Shown here one piece after another: positions 1-8,481 of a DNA stretch of 64,000 nt (the first letter of the stretch is position 1; each line of letters starts with the position of its first letter). The position numbers and the translations under genes were made by a program. The notes beneath the pieces were generated by a model. The model made no database searches, was not told where the DNA came from, and saw nothing but the letters and a program-made list of their open reading frames with translations. Source of the DNA: Microbacterium enclense (lineage in GTDB: Bacteria; Actinomycetota; Actinomycetes; Actinomycetales; Microbacteriaceae); contig CP116226.1 in assembly GCA_038182865.1 (NCBI GenBank), forward strand, positions 1,178,001 to 1,242,000, in the 5' to 3' direction.

Positions 1-349
1 AGATCCCCGCGACGACGGCACCGAGCACCGTGATGACGACCAGGTTGAGGATCGCCACGATCGCTGCGAACGCCATCACCTGCGGCAGTCCGATGTACTG
101 CGACAGGGTGGTCCCGCCATCGGTGAAGCTCGTGAAGAACTCGTCGAGCTTGGTGATCAAGCCGGTCGCACTCACGACCAGGTAGATCAGGAAGTACGAC
201 ACCACCGTCACGATGGCCACCGCCACCGCCGCCAGGAACGACAGCTTCACCGCCGACCAGAAGTCGATGTAGACCAGGCGCAGGCGCACCTGCTTGGCAG
301 GGGTCTTATGAGTCGACTTCTTCGCAAGCTTGTCGGCTACCGTGCTCAT
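1..349 (-). CDS. DUF3566 transmembrane protein, 3' part cut by window edge
   Basis: The reading frame runs leftward off the window, so only about 116 residues of the N-terminal part are seen. It begins with a short Lys/Thr-rich cytoplasmic segment (start MSTVADKLAKK). Two hydrophobic stretches follow, at roughly residues 33-60 and 93-116, separated by a polar loop. This is the pattern of the DUF3566 membrane proteins that sit directly downstream of gyrA in many Actinobacteria; their function is unknown. The ATG (347-349) overlaps the gyrA stop in an ATGA, so the gene is almost certainly translated in the same message as gyrA. The family assignment rests on position and membrane layout. Confidence 0.8.
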   Translation of the reverse strand, partial: MSTVADKLAKKSTHKTPAKQVRLRLVYIDFWSAVKLSFLAAVAVAIVTVVSYFLIYLVVSATGLITKLDEFFTSFTDGGTTLSQYIGLPQVMAFAAIVAILNLVVITVLGAVVAGI

Positions 350-2985
350 GCGTCAGTACTTTCCTCGGGGGTCTCGGGAGCGGAGGCGTCAGCCTCGTCC
401 GCAGGGGATGCGGCGGGCTCGGGGTTCGTCTCCGTCGTCTCCACCACGTTGCGTTCGGCGTTTCGCGCGATCGCGATGATGCGGTCGTCGCCTCCGGCGC
501 GGGCGAACACGACACCCATGGTGTCGCGTCCCTTGGCGGGCACCTCGGCCACGGCAGAGCGTACCACCTTGCCGCTGGCAAGAACCACAAGGACCTCGTC
601 GCCCTCGGACACCATCATTCCGCCTGCGAGGACCCCGCGATCATCGGTCAATCGGGCCACCTTGATGCCCAGACCACCGCGGTTCTGCATGCGGTATTCG
701 GTCACCGCCGTGCGCTTCGCGTAGCCGCCCTCGGTAACGACGAACACGAACTCGTCGTCCTTGGCGACGGATGCCGACAGCAGACTGTCACCCTCGCGGA
801 AGTCCATTCCCTTCACGCCCGAGGTCGAACGACCCATGGGGCGAAGAGCGCTGTCGGTCGCCGAGAAGCGCAGTGACATCCCCAGCCGGCTGATGAGGAG
901 GATGTCATCGCCCTCGTCGACGAGCAGCGCGCTGACGAGCTCGTCGGCTCCTCCCTGTTCGGCCTCGTCGCCCTCGTCGGGGGCGTCCGACACCTGACCG
1001 CGGAGCTTGATGGCGATGACACCACCCTGGCGGTTCGTGTCGTACTCGGTCAGCCGGGTCTTCTTGACCAGGCCCGCGCGAGTGGCGAGGACGAGGTAGG
1101 TGGCGACGTTGTAGTCGCGGATGTCGAGGATCTGCGCGATCTCCTCGTCGGGCTGCAGCGCGAGCAGGTTCGCGACGTGCTGCCCCTTGGCATCCCGTCC
1201 GGCTTCCGGCACCTCGTAGGCCTTGGAGCGGTACACCCGTCCCTTGTTCGTGAAGAACAGCAGCCAGTGATGGGTGGTCGTGACGAAGAAGTGCTCCACC
1301 ACGTCGTCGGCGCGAAGCTGTGCGCCCTTCACGCCCTTGCCGCCACGGTGCTGGGAGCGGTAATTGTCGCTGCGCGTGCGCTTGATGTAGCCGTCACGGG
1401 TGACGGTGATGACCATCTCTTCTTCGGCGATGAGGTCTTCGATCGACACGTCGCCGTCGAACCCGTGCAGGATCTCGGTGCGACGGTCGTCACCGAAGCG
1501 GTCGACGATCGCCGTGAGCTCGTCGCGGATGATCGTGCGCTGACGGGCGGGGGTGGCGAGGATGTCGTTGTAGTCCGCGATGCGGGCCTCGAGCTCGGTC
1601 GCCTCGTCGACGATCTTCTGACGCTCGAGGGCTGCGAGACGGCGCAGCTGCATGTCGAGGATCGCCTGCGCCTGGATGTCGTCGATGTCGAGGAGCTTCT
1701 GCAGGCCCTCATTGGCATCCTGGGCCGTCGGCGAACGACGGATGAGCGCGATGACCTCGTCGAGGGCGTCGAGAGCCTTCAGGTAGCCGCGCAGGATGTG
1801 CATACGCTCTTCGGCCTTGCGCAGACGGAAGCGGGTGCGCCGGACGATGACGTCGATCTGGTGGTCGATCCACAGGCTGATGAAGCCGTCGAGGGAGAGC
1901 GTGCGCGGCACGCCGTCGACGATCGCCAGCATGTTCGCGCCGAAGTTCTCCTGCAGCTGGGTGTGCTTGTACAGGTTGTTGAGTACGACCTTGGCGACGG
2001 CGTCACGCTTGAGCACTACGACGAGCCGCTGACCGGTGCGGCCCGAGGTCTCGTCGCGGATGTCGGCGATGCCCGTGATCTTGCCCTCGCGGGCGAGGTC
2101 ACCGATCTTGACCGCGACGTTGTCAGGATTGACCTGATACGGCAGCTCGGTGATGACCAGGCACGTGCGGCCCTGGATCTCCTCGATGTTGACCACGGCG
2201 CGCATCGTGATCGAGCCGCGCCCCGTGCGGTAGGCGTCTTTGATGCCCCGTGTGCCGAGGATCTGCGCAGCGGTCGGGAAGTCGGGGCCGGGGATGCGCT
2301 CCATGAGCGCTTCGAGCAGCTCCTCGCGCGTGGCATCCGGGTTCTCCAGAGCCCAGAGGGCACCGGCGGCGACTTCGCGCAGGTTGTGCGGGGGGATGTT
2401 GGTGGCCATACCGACGGCGATACCGACGGAACCGTTCACCAGGAGGTTGGGGAAGCGCGCCGGCAGGACGACGGGCTCCTGCGTCTGACCGTCGTAGTTG
2501 TCCTCGAAGTCGACCGTGTCTTCTTCGATGTCGCGCACCATCTCGAGCGCGAGCTGCGACATCTTCGTCTCGGTGTACCGCGGGGCGGCCGCGCCCTGGT
2601 TGCCGGGGGAGCCGAAGTTGCCCTGGCCGAGAGCGAGCGGGTATCGCAGCGACCACGGCTGCACGAGACGCACGAGGGCGTCGTAGATCGGGGCGTCACC
2701 GTGGGGGTGGTAGTGCCCCATGACCTCGCCGACGACACGGGCGCACTTCGAGAACGACTTGTCGGGACGGAAACCTCCGTCGTACATCCCGTAGATCACC
2801 CGGCGGTGCACGGGCTTGAGACCGTCTTCGACACGCGGCAGCGCACGACCGACGATGACGCTCATCGCGTAGTCGAGGTAGCTCCGCTGCATCTCGAGCT
2901 GAAGATCGACCTGGTCGATCTTGCCGTGGTTGTGCGCGGGTTCCGACCGGACCTCGTCGGGCTCGGGCGTGATGTCGTCAGCCAT
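346..2985 (-). CDS. gyrA: DNA gyrase subunit A
   Basis: Breakage-reunion subunit of DNA gyrase (A2B2), which introduces negative supercoils. The 879-residue length is normal. The active-site tyrosine is Y137 in AAAPRYTET, and the quinolone-resistance region reads HPHGDAPIYD at residues 93-102. The C-terminal half carries beta-pinwheel repeats, including a GQHVANLLAL stretch, and ends in an acidic tail. In the quinolone region an alanine (A98) stands where E. coli has S83, and a proline (P99) stands where M. tuberculosis has S91. A GAGAAG box lies just upstream of the ATG. The gene follows gyrB after 61 bases and overlaps the DUF3566 gene by 4 bases. Certain. Confidence 0.98.
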   Translation of the reverse strand: MADDITPEPDEVRSEPAHNHGKIDQVDLQLEMQRSYLDYAMSVIVGRALPRVEDGLKPVHRRVIYGMYDGGFRPDKSFSKCARVVGEVMGHYHPHGDAPIYDALVRLVQPWSLRYPLALGQGNFGSPGNQGAAAPRYTETKMSQLALEMVRDIEEDTVDFEDNYDGQTQEPVVLPARFPNLLVNGSVGIAVGMATNIPPHNLREVAAGALWALENPDATREELLEALMERIPGPDFPTAAQILGTRGIKDAYRTGRGSITMRAVVNIEEIQGRTCLVITELPYQVNPDNVAVKIGDLAREGKITGIADIRDETSGRTGQRLVVVLKRDAVAKVVLNNLYKHTQLQENFGANMLAIVDGVPRTLSLDGFISLWIDHQIDVIVRRTRFRLRKAEERMHILRGYLKALDALDEVIALIRRSPTAQDANEGLQKLLDIDDIQAQAILDMQLRRLAALERQKIVDEATELEARIADYNDILATPARQRTIIRDELTAIVDRFGDDRRTEILHGFDGDVSIEDLIAEEEMVITVTRDGYIKRTRSDNYRSQHRGGKGVKGAQLRADDVVEHFFVTTTHHWLLFFTNKGRVYRSKAYEVPEAGRDAKGQHVANLLALQPDEEIAQILDIRDYNVATYLVLATRAGLVKKTRLTEYDTNRQGGVIAIKLRGQVSDAPDEGDEAEQGGADELVSALLVDEGDDILLISRLGMSLRFSATDSALRPMGRSTSGVKGMDFREGDSLLSASVAKDDEFVFVVTEGGYAKRTAVTEYRMQNRGGLGIKVARLTDDRGVLAGGMMVSEGDEVLVVLASGKVVRSAVAEVPAKGRDTMGVVFARAGGDDRIIAIARNAERNVVETTETNPEPAASPADEADASAPETPEESTDA

Positions 2986-3046
2986 GTCTTCTCAGTTTCG
3001 TCGTGCGTGTCGTTCGTCGTCGTACGGTTCGTCGTGCGGGACGAGA

Positions 3047-5080
3047 TCAGATGTCGAGGAAGCGGACGTCTTTGGCGTTGCGCTGGATGAAGCTGCGGCG
3101 CGACTCGACGTCTTCGCCCATGAGGACAGAGAAGATCTCGTCGGCGGCGGCCGCGTCGTCGATCGTGACCTGCCGCAGCGTGCGGGTCTCGGGGTCCATC
3201 GTGGTCTCCCACAGCTCGTGGTCGTTCATCTCGCCGAGACCCTTGTAACGCTGGATGCCGTTGTCCTTCGGGATGCGTCGACCCGAGGCCTGACCGTCGA
3301 CGAGCATCGCGTCGCGCTCACGGTCGCTGTACGCGTACTCGTGCGGGTGGTTCGACCACTTCAGGCGATACAGCGGCGGCTGCGCGAGGTACACGAAGCC
3401 GGCCTCGATGAGTCCGCGCATGTAGCGGAAGAGCAGCGTGAGCAGCAGCGTCGTGATGTGCTGGCCGTCGACGTCGGCGTCGGCCATCAGGACGATCTTG
3501 TGGTACCTCGCCTTGGCCATGTCGAAGTCTTCGCCGATGCCCGTGCCGAAGGCCTGGATCATCGCCTGGACTTCCTTGTTGCCCAGGGCGCGGTCGAGCC
3601 GCGCGCGCTCGACGTTCAGGATCTTGCCGCGCAGCGCGAGGATGGCCTGCGTGTGCGGGTCGCGGCCCTGCACCGCCGATCCGCCGGCGGAGTCACCCTC
3701 GACGAGGAAGATCTCGCTGATCGAGGGATCCTTCGAGGTGCAGTCCTTGAGCTTGTCGGGCATGGCCGCCGACTCGAAGACGCTCTTGCGCCGGGCGGTC
3801 TCGCGGGCCTTGCGAGCGGCGAGGCGTGCGGTGGCCGCGTCGATCGCCTTGCGGATGATGTTCTTGGCCTGGCCCGGGTTGCGGTCGAACCAGTCGCCGA
3901 GCTTGTCGCCGACCACCTTCTGCACGAACGCGCGTGCCTCGGTGTTGCCGAGCTTCGTCTTGGTCTGTCCCTCGAACTGCGGCTCCGACAGCTTCACCGA
4001 GATGACCGCGGTGAGGCCCTCGCGGATGTCATCACCCGTGAGATTGTCGTCCTTCTCTTTGAGGAGGTTGTTCGCGCGGGCGTAGCGGTTGACCAGCGTC
4101 GTCAGCGCGGCGCGGAAACCCTCTTCGTGGGTGCCGCCCTCGTGCGTGTTGATGGTGTTGGCGTAGGTGAACACGTTCTCGGTGTAGGCCGTGGTCCACT
4201 GCATCGCCAGCTCGAGCGCGATGTGGCGCTCGGTGTCCTCGGACTCGACCTCGATGATCTCGTCGTTGACCACGTCGGCCTTGCGCACGCGGTTGAGGTG
4301 TTCGACGTAATCGACCAGGCCGCGCTCATAGAGGAAGGAGTCGTGACGGGCCTGCGTGACCTCTTCGCCGGGCTCGCCTTCGGTGACCACCGCATCCGGA
4401 CGCTCGTCGCGGAGGCTGATGCGCAGACCCTTGTTGAGGAACGCCATCTGCTGGAAGCGCGTACGCAGAGTGTCGTAATCGAAGTCGATGGTGTCGAAGA
4501 TCGTGGCATCCGGCCAGAACGTGATCGTCGTCCCGGTCTCGTCGCTCTCTTCCCCCTGTGCGAGCGGAGCGAGCGGAGCGCCGCCATCGCGGAACGACTG
4601 GCGCCACACGTGGCCCTGGCGCTTGACCTCGACCTCGAGCCGGGTCGACAGCGCGTTCACGACCGACGAACCGACACCGTGCAGACCACCCGAGACCGCG
4701 TAGCCGCCACCACCGAACTTTCCACCGGCGTGCAGGACCGTCAGGACGACCTCGACGGTCGACTTGCCCTCGGTGCGGTGCATGTCGACCGGGATGCCAC
4801 GACCGTTGTCGACGACGCGGACGGCGCCGTCGCTGAGGATCGTGACCTCAATGGTGTCGCAGTAGCCGGCCAGGGCCTCGTCGACGGAGTTGTCGACGAT
4901 CTCCTGCACGAGGTGGTGAAGACCTCGCTCGCCCGTGGAGCCGATGTACATACCGGGACGCTTGCGGACGGCCTCGAGACCTTCGAGCACCTGGATGGCG
5001 TCGGCCCCGTACTCGTTGGGAACCTTGCGGGAGGGTGCTTCGGGTTCCTCGGAAACGCTGTCGGGGTTTTCGGACGTCAT
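3047..5080 (-). CDS. gyrB: DNA gyrase subunit B
   Basis: ATPase subunit of DNA gyrase. The 677 residues show the GHKL ATPase fold near the N-terminus (KRPGMYIGSTG at about 40-50, EIVDNSVDEAL at about 60-70, DNGRGIPVD at 91-99). The TOPRIM motifs EGDSAGGSA (461-469) and DADVDGQHI (about 535) follow, and the protein ends in the GyrA-binding tail with RRSFIQ and DIRFLDI-like residues. The length is standard for Actinobacteria. No clear Shine-Dalgarno sequence precedes the ATG. A TAAGAT -10-like box lies 37 bases upstream (reverse strand, 5117-5122), giving a short leader. The start is supported by the usual acidic N-terminal extension before NEYGADAIQVLEGL. Confidence 0.98.
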   Translation of the reverse strand: MTSENPDSVSEEPEAPSRKVPNEYGADAIQVLEGLEAVRKRPGMYIGSTGERGLHHLVQEIVDNSVDEALAGYCDTIEVTILSDGAVRVVDNGRGIPVDMHRTEGKSTVEVVLTVLHAGGKFGGGGYAVSGGLHGVGSSVVNALSTRLEVEVKRQGHVWRQSFRDGGAPLAPLAQGEESDETGTTITFWPDATIFDTIDFDYDTLRTRFQQMAFLNKGLRISLRDERPDAVVTEGEPGEEVTQARHDSFLYERGLVDYVEHLNRVRKADVVNDEIIEVESEDTERHIALELAMQWTTAYTENVFTYANTINTHEGGTHEEGFRAALTTLVNRYARANNLLKEKDDNLTGDDIREGLTAVISVKLSEPQFEGQTKTKLGNTEARAFVQKVVGDKLGDWFDRNPGQAKNIIRKAIDAATARLAARKARETARRKSVFESAAMPDKLKDCTSKDPSISEIFLVEGDSAGGSAVQGRDPHTQAILALRGKILNVERARLDRALGNKEVQAMIQAFGTGIGEDFDMAKARYHKIVLMADADVDGQHITTLLLTLLFRYMRGLIEAGFVYLAQPPLYRLKWSNHPHEYAYSDRERDAMLVDGQASGRRIPKDNGIQRYKGLGEMNDHELWETTMDPETRTLRQVTIDDAAAADEIFSVLMGEDVESRRSFIQRNAKDVRFLDI

Positions 5081-5116
5081 GGGTACGCGCGCTCCATATC
5101 GGTTCTCGGAACCTCC

Positions 5117-5122
5117 ATCTTA
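5117..5122 (-). promoter_or_regulatory. Candidate -10 box of the gyrB promoter
   Basis: TAAGAT on the reverse strand, 37 bases before the gyrB ATG, inside GCGATAAGATGG. I see no matching -35 at 17 bases. The call rests only on the TANNNT pattern and on its position in the single 118-base gap between the dciA-like gene and gyrB. Confidence 0.35.
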
Positions 5123-5198
5123 TCGCGCGCGACCCCCGGAAATGGCGTGTACGCCCCTACGAGGCGATAAATCGCCCGTGGGCGGGATCGACCATGGC

Positions 5199-5690
5199 CT
5201 AGCCGTAGGTATCGCGCGGGCCACGGCCTGGAACGGCTCTGGGCCCCCATTTCCATGAGGGGACGTCCGGGCCTACGAAGCGGATCGCTTCCACGCCCGC
5301 TTCAGGGAAGCGCCGAAGGATCTCCGACAGGATGTGCGCACGCATGAGCTGAAGCTGCTTCGCCCACGCCGTCGAGTCGGCCTGGACCGTGAGGGTCCCG
5401 GCATCCAGCGCCACCGGACGGGTGTGCGCGGCGGTGTCGGCGCCGGCGACGTCATGCCAGGTGCGCACGAGATCCTCCCGGGCGAGCTGCGGCTCCCACC
5501 CGGCCGACTTCGTGAGGTTCGCGAGCACATCGCCGAGACCTCGCGGATCGCGACCCGGGGTGAACGGAGCGTTCTCCCCGTCGTCGGATCGCCTGCGGCG
5601 CTTCTTCTTGCGGAACGGTGAGGGCTCGAGACCCCGCAGGCGCAAATAGGTCGCGACAGTCTCGGGCAGTTCTGCGTCGTCGTCACTCAT
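5199..5690 (-). CDS. DUF721 protein, DciA-like replication factor
   Basis: A 163-residue protein of the DUF721/DciA family, whose bacterial members help load or operate the replicative helicase. The N-terminus carries a basic patch (KKKRRRR, about 23-29). A central domain follows, from GLGDVLANLTKSAGW to VGPDVPSW, with the typical TLTVQADSTAWAKQLQLM core. The tail is rich in Gly, Pro and Arg and ends RDTYG, as in actinobacterial homologues. I chose the ATG at 5690, which overlaps the recF stop by 8 bases. An upstream in-frame extension of 14 residues (to 5732) is low-complexity basic sequence inside recF. Position between recF and gyrB is the conserved actinobacterial order. Gene symbols differ between annotations, so none is given. 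Confidence 0.88.
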   Translation of the reverse strand: MSDDDAELPETVATYLRLRGLEPSPFRKKKRRRRSDDGENAPFTPGRDPRGLGDVLANLTKSAGWEPQLAREDLVRTWHDVAGADTAAHTRPVALDAGTLTVQADSTAWAKQLQLMRAHILSEILRRFPEAGVEAIRFVGPDVPSWKWGPRAVPGRGPRDTYG

Positions 5691-6834
5691 CATCGGTCTC
5701 GACGATCTGTCCCGCCTCGACACGGACGACATGCGCCCGCAGACCGTCGGGAACGTCTTCTTCGACGGCTGATGTGACGATGACCTGCTCGTAGCCGCTG
5801 ACGAGCTCAGCCAAACGCGCGCGTCTGCCCGCGTCGAGTTCGGCGAACACGTCGTCGAGGATCAACACAGGATCGCCCAGCCGCGACTCCGCGCGCAGAA
5901 TCTCGGCGGATGCCAACCGAAGCGCGAGCGCCACCGACCACGACTCGCCGTGCGAGGCGTATCCCTTCACGGGAAGGCCGCGCACTCGGAGCACGAGGTC
6001 GTCCCGATGGGGCCCGACCAGCGTGAGCCCGCGCTCGAGCTCCGCGGCACGACGGGCAGCCAAGGCCGCGCGGAACTGCTCGGCGAGCGGACCGGTCGAC
6101 GCCGATGCGGCGTCGTCGCCCTCCTCGGGATCTCCCCCGCCGACCGATAACGCCCACTCGAGGCGCGGCTCGTGGTCCGCTCCCGCGATGGCCGCGTAGG
6201 CCCGGGACACCGGCTCGGACAGATCGGATGCCACGGCCAGCCGCGCCTCGATGAGTTCGGTACCGAGGGTCACGAGCTTGTCGTCCCACACGTCGAGGGT
6301 GCCGAGAGCGTCGCCGCGCACTCCGCGGGCGCGCGCGGACTTCAGCAGGGCGGTGCGCTGACGAAGGACGCGGTCGTAATCGGCGACGACTGCCGCCATT
6401 CGCGGTGTGCGCTGAACGATGAGCTGGTCGGCGAACCGACGGCGAGCAGACGGGTCACCGCGGACGATCTGAAGGTCTTCGGGGGCGAACAACACCACCT
6501 GGGCGTAGCGCGGCAACTCCGCGGTGCGGACGTTCACGCCGTTGACCCGGGCGCGATTGGACCCCTGGCGGTTCAGTTGAAGCTCGAGAAGGACCCCGCG
6601 GTCCCCGTGACCGAGCCGTGCCCGCACGATCGCGGCATCCGCCCCGTCGCGCACCATGGGGGCATCGCTCGAGACACGGTGCGAACCCAGAGTGGCCAGA
6701 TAGGCCACTGCCTCGACCAGATTGGTCTTGCCCTGACCGTTGCGCCCGACGAAGACGTTGGCGCCGGTGGAGAGCGAGACGTCGACTTCCGCGTAATTGC
6801 GGAAATCCCTCAGTCCCAGCTGCTCCACGATCAC
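5683..6834 (-). CDS. recF: DNA replication and repair protein RecF
   Basis: SMC-like ATPase that acts with RecOR at single-strand gaps. Length is 383 residues. Walker A is GRNGQGKT (30-37). Walker B lies in PVLILDDVFAELD near residue 330, preceded by the SHGESWSVALALRLA signature-type segment. The N-terminal start MIVEQLGLRDFRNY is the classic RecF opening. It lies 45 bases downstream of dnaN on the same strand, and its 3' end overlaps the DUF721 gene, so dnaN-recF-DUF721 are probably co-transcribed. Confidence 0.97.
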   Translation of the reverse strand: MIVEQLGLRDFRNYAEVDVSLSTGANVFVGRNGQGKTNLVEAVAYLATLGSHRVSSDAPMVRDGADAAIVRARLGHGDRGVLLELQLNRQGSNRARVNGVNVRTAELPRYAQVVLFAPEDLQIVRGDPSARRRFADQLIVQRTPRMAAVVADYDRVLRQRTALLKSARARGVRGDALGTLDVWDDKLVTLGTELIEARLAVASDLSEPVSRAYAAIAGADHEPRLEWALSVGGGDPEEGDDAASASTGPLAEQFRAALAARRAAELERGLTLVGPHRDDLVLRVRGLPVKGYASHGESWSVALALRLASAEILRAESRLGDPVLILDDVFAELDAGRRARLAELVSGYEQVIVTSAVEEDVPDGLRAHVVRVEAGQIVETDDE

Positions 6835-6879
6835 CGAGTCAGACTACCGGCCGGCTCCGACATCGACGTGGGGTCGAGA

Positions 6880-8031
6880 TCAGCGCAGAAGCAGGTTCGG
6901 CTGGAGGAGGTACTTGAACGTTCCCTCGCCGCCCTTGTCGACCGACGTCTGGGGCGTGACGAGGACGGGGCTGAGCTTGTTCGCGTTGTCACTCGAGGTG
7001 AACGTGATACGCGTGAACTCGCTGCGCACCGCGCCGAGGGACTCGAGCAGGTACTGGGGGTTGAGCCCCAGGGTGACCTCATCGCCCACGAGCGTGGCGT
7101 CGACGGTCTCTGTCGCGCGGGCCTGCTCCGTGCCCGAGGCATCCATCGAGACACCGTCGGCCCCGAAGGTGAACCGCAACGGCGCCGAGCGGTCGAGCAC
7201 CAGCGCGACACGGCGAACGGCCTCGGCAAGTTCTGCGGTGTTCACGACGCTGTGGTGTTCGGTCTGCTCGGGGAAGAGCCGGCGAACAGGCGGGAAGTTG
7301 CCCTTGATCAAGAGCGAGGTCACGGTCTTGTTCGCCGCGGTGAAGGCGATGATCTCACGGTCGCCCGAGCCGGAGAAGGCGATGGAGATGTCGCCGCCGT
7401 GCGCGAAGGTCTTGCCGACCTCCTGCAGGGTGCGGGCGGGTACGAGCGCCGAGGTCGTCTCGTCGGAGGCGGCCTGGCCACCGTCCCACGGGATCTCGCG
7501 GAGCGCGACACGATAACGGTCGGTGGCGACCAGGCTCAAGCGTGTTCCCGTGACTTCGAGCTGCACGCCGGTGAGAACCGGGGTCACATCGTCGCGTGAC
7601 GCCGCGAAGGCGACCTGCGCGATCGCGGTGGCGAACTCGTCGGCCGGGACGAGGCCGGACTCGCCGGTGACCTCGGGGATCGCGGGGTATTCCTGCACAG
7701 GCATCGAGGCGAGCGTGAAACGCGCTGAGCCGCAGGTGAGCAGGATGCCACCGTCGTCGTCGACCGCGATCTGGATCGGGGCGTTCGGCAGACGGCTCGC
7801 GATGTCGCTGAGGAGCCGACCGTGGACGAGGATCGTACCCGGCTCGTCAACGGTCGCTTCGATGGTCGTGCGGGCGGAAGCTTCGTAGTCGAACGCGGCG
7901 AGCGTAAGGCCCTGCTCGCCGGCCTCGATGAGCACACCGGCCAGGATCGGCTGCGGATTGCGCTGAGGCAGGAGCTTGACCACGAACGAGACAGCTTCGC
8001 TGAACACATCGCGATTGACGTGGAACTTCAC
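6880..8031 (-). CDS. dnaN: DNA polymerase III sliding clamp (beta subunit)
   Basis: Ring-shaped processivity clamp, 383 residues, made of three similar clamp domains. Seen directly are the N-terminal MKFHVNRDVFSEAVSFV, the central VPVQEYPAIPEV-type loop and a C-terminal segment that ends in leucine and arginine after KYLLQPNLL. The ending differs slightly from the PMRL end of enterobacterial clamps, as in other actinobacteria. The gene lies directly after the 450-base origin spacer downstream of dnaA and is followed by recF. Confidence 0.98.
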   Translation of the reverse strand: MKFHVNRDVFSEAVSFVVKLLPQRNPQPILAGVLIEAGEQGLTLAAFDYEASARTTIEATVDEPGTILVHGRLLSDIASRLPNAPIQIAVDDDGGILLTCGSARFTLASMPVQEYPAIPEVTGESGLVPADEFATAIAQVAFAASRDDVTPVLTGVQLEVTGTRLSLVATDRYRVALREIPWDGGQAASDETTSALVPARTLQEVGKTFAHGGDISIAFSGSGDREIIAFTAANKTVTSLLIKGNFPPVRRLFPEQTEHHSVVNTAELAEAVRRVALVLDRSAPLRFTFGADGVSMDASGTEQARATETVDATLVGDEVTLGLNPQYLLESLGAVRSEFTRITFTSSDNANKLSPVLVTPQTSVDKGGEGTFKYLLQPNLLLR

Positions 8032-8129
8032 GGGCGCTCCCTTGACGGCGGGTATGGCTTACCCATGCTAGTCCCCGACCGCGGCTGGCCCCGATGCGCG
8101 CCGCAGCGCACCACAAGGTCATCGAATCT

Positions 8130-8166
8130 CTGTTAACTCGAAAGGGATCTTTCATCTTGTTAACAG
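8130..8166. repeat. Nested inverted repeats in a possible unwinding element
   Basis: CTGTTAAC at 8130-8137 is inverted as GTTAACAG at 8159-8166. Between the arms lies a second dyad, GAAAG (8140-8144) with CTTTC (8149-8153). This is one of the most AT-rich short stretches near the origin and lies at the dnaN side, away from the best DnaA boxes. A role as DNA unwinding element is inference. Confidence 0.4.
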
Positions 8167-8430
8167 CTGTGGAGAGTGTGGATAACTCGCGCGATCCCTG
8201 TCAACAGCAGCGAACGACACGGCTGCGAGTTGTGGACGACCTGCGGACAGTCCGTGCAGTTAACACGACGAGGTCGTCATGCGGGTGGGGCTTCGTCCAC
8301 AGGTTAAGGCGCATCGTGCACAGCTCATCCGCAGAGATGGGGAGTTATCCACAGGTTTTCCACACTGTGTAGAACCTCCCGAAACATCCCCGTGGGGCCC
8401 GCGAGATTGCCAGCTCACAGCCGAAAACGA

Positions 8431-8467
8431 CGTCGGGTCCGACCGCGGAATGCGGACGGACCCGACG
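8431..8467 (-). terminator. Intrinsic terminator downstream of dnaA
   Basis: An 11-base perfect inverted repeat (arms 8431-8441 and 8457-8467) begins 15 bases after the dnaA stop. On the reverse strand it is followed by TCGTTTTCGG, a weak T-run. The hairpin separates dnaA transcription from the origin and dnaN. Confidence 0.7.
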
Positions 8468-8481
8468 AAGGAGAAAGACGC

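Larger units (their letters stand above)
8032..8481. other. Replication origin region (dnaA-dnaN spacer)
   Basis: Spacer of 450 bases with no gene. DnaA boxes: TTATCCACA at 8345-8353, and its reverse complement at 8177-8185, both perfect. One-mismatch boxes lie at 8231-8239 (TGTGGACGA), 8293-8301 (TCGTCCACA) and 8356-8364 (TTTTCCACA). GTTAAC occurs at 8132-8137, 8159-8164 and 8259-8264. An AT-richer stretch near dnaN (8121-8166) is a possible unwinding element. In Actinobacteria oriC usually lies between dnaA and dnaN. The box pattern supports this, but replication itself cannot be read from sequence alone. Confidence 0.85.

Noticed and set aside
1177..3090. Very long open frame (637 codons) on the plus strand opposite gyrA
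   Set aside because: Shadow of gyrA caused by high GC and biased third positions; rich in Val, Asp and Arg with no fold. Similar shadows lie opposite gyrB (2921-5170), dnaN/recF (6172-7599), yidC (10930-12342) and others.
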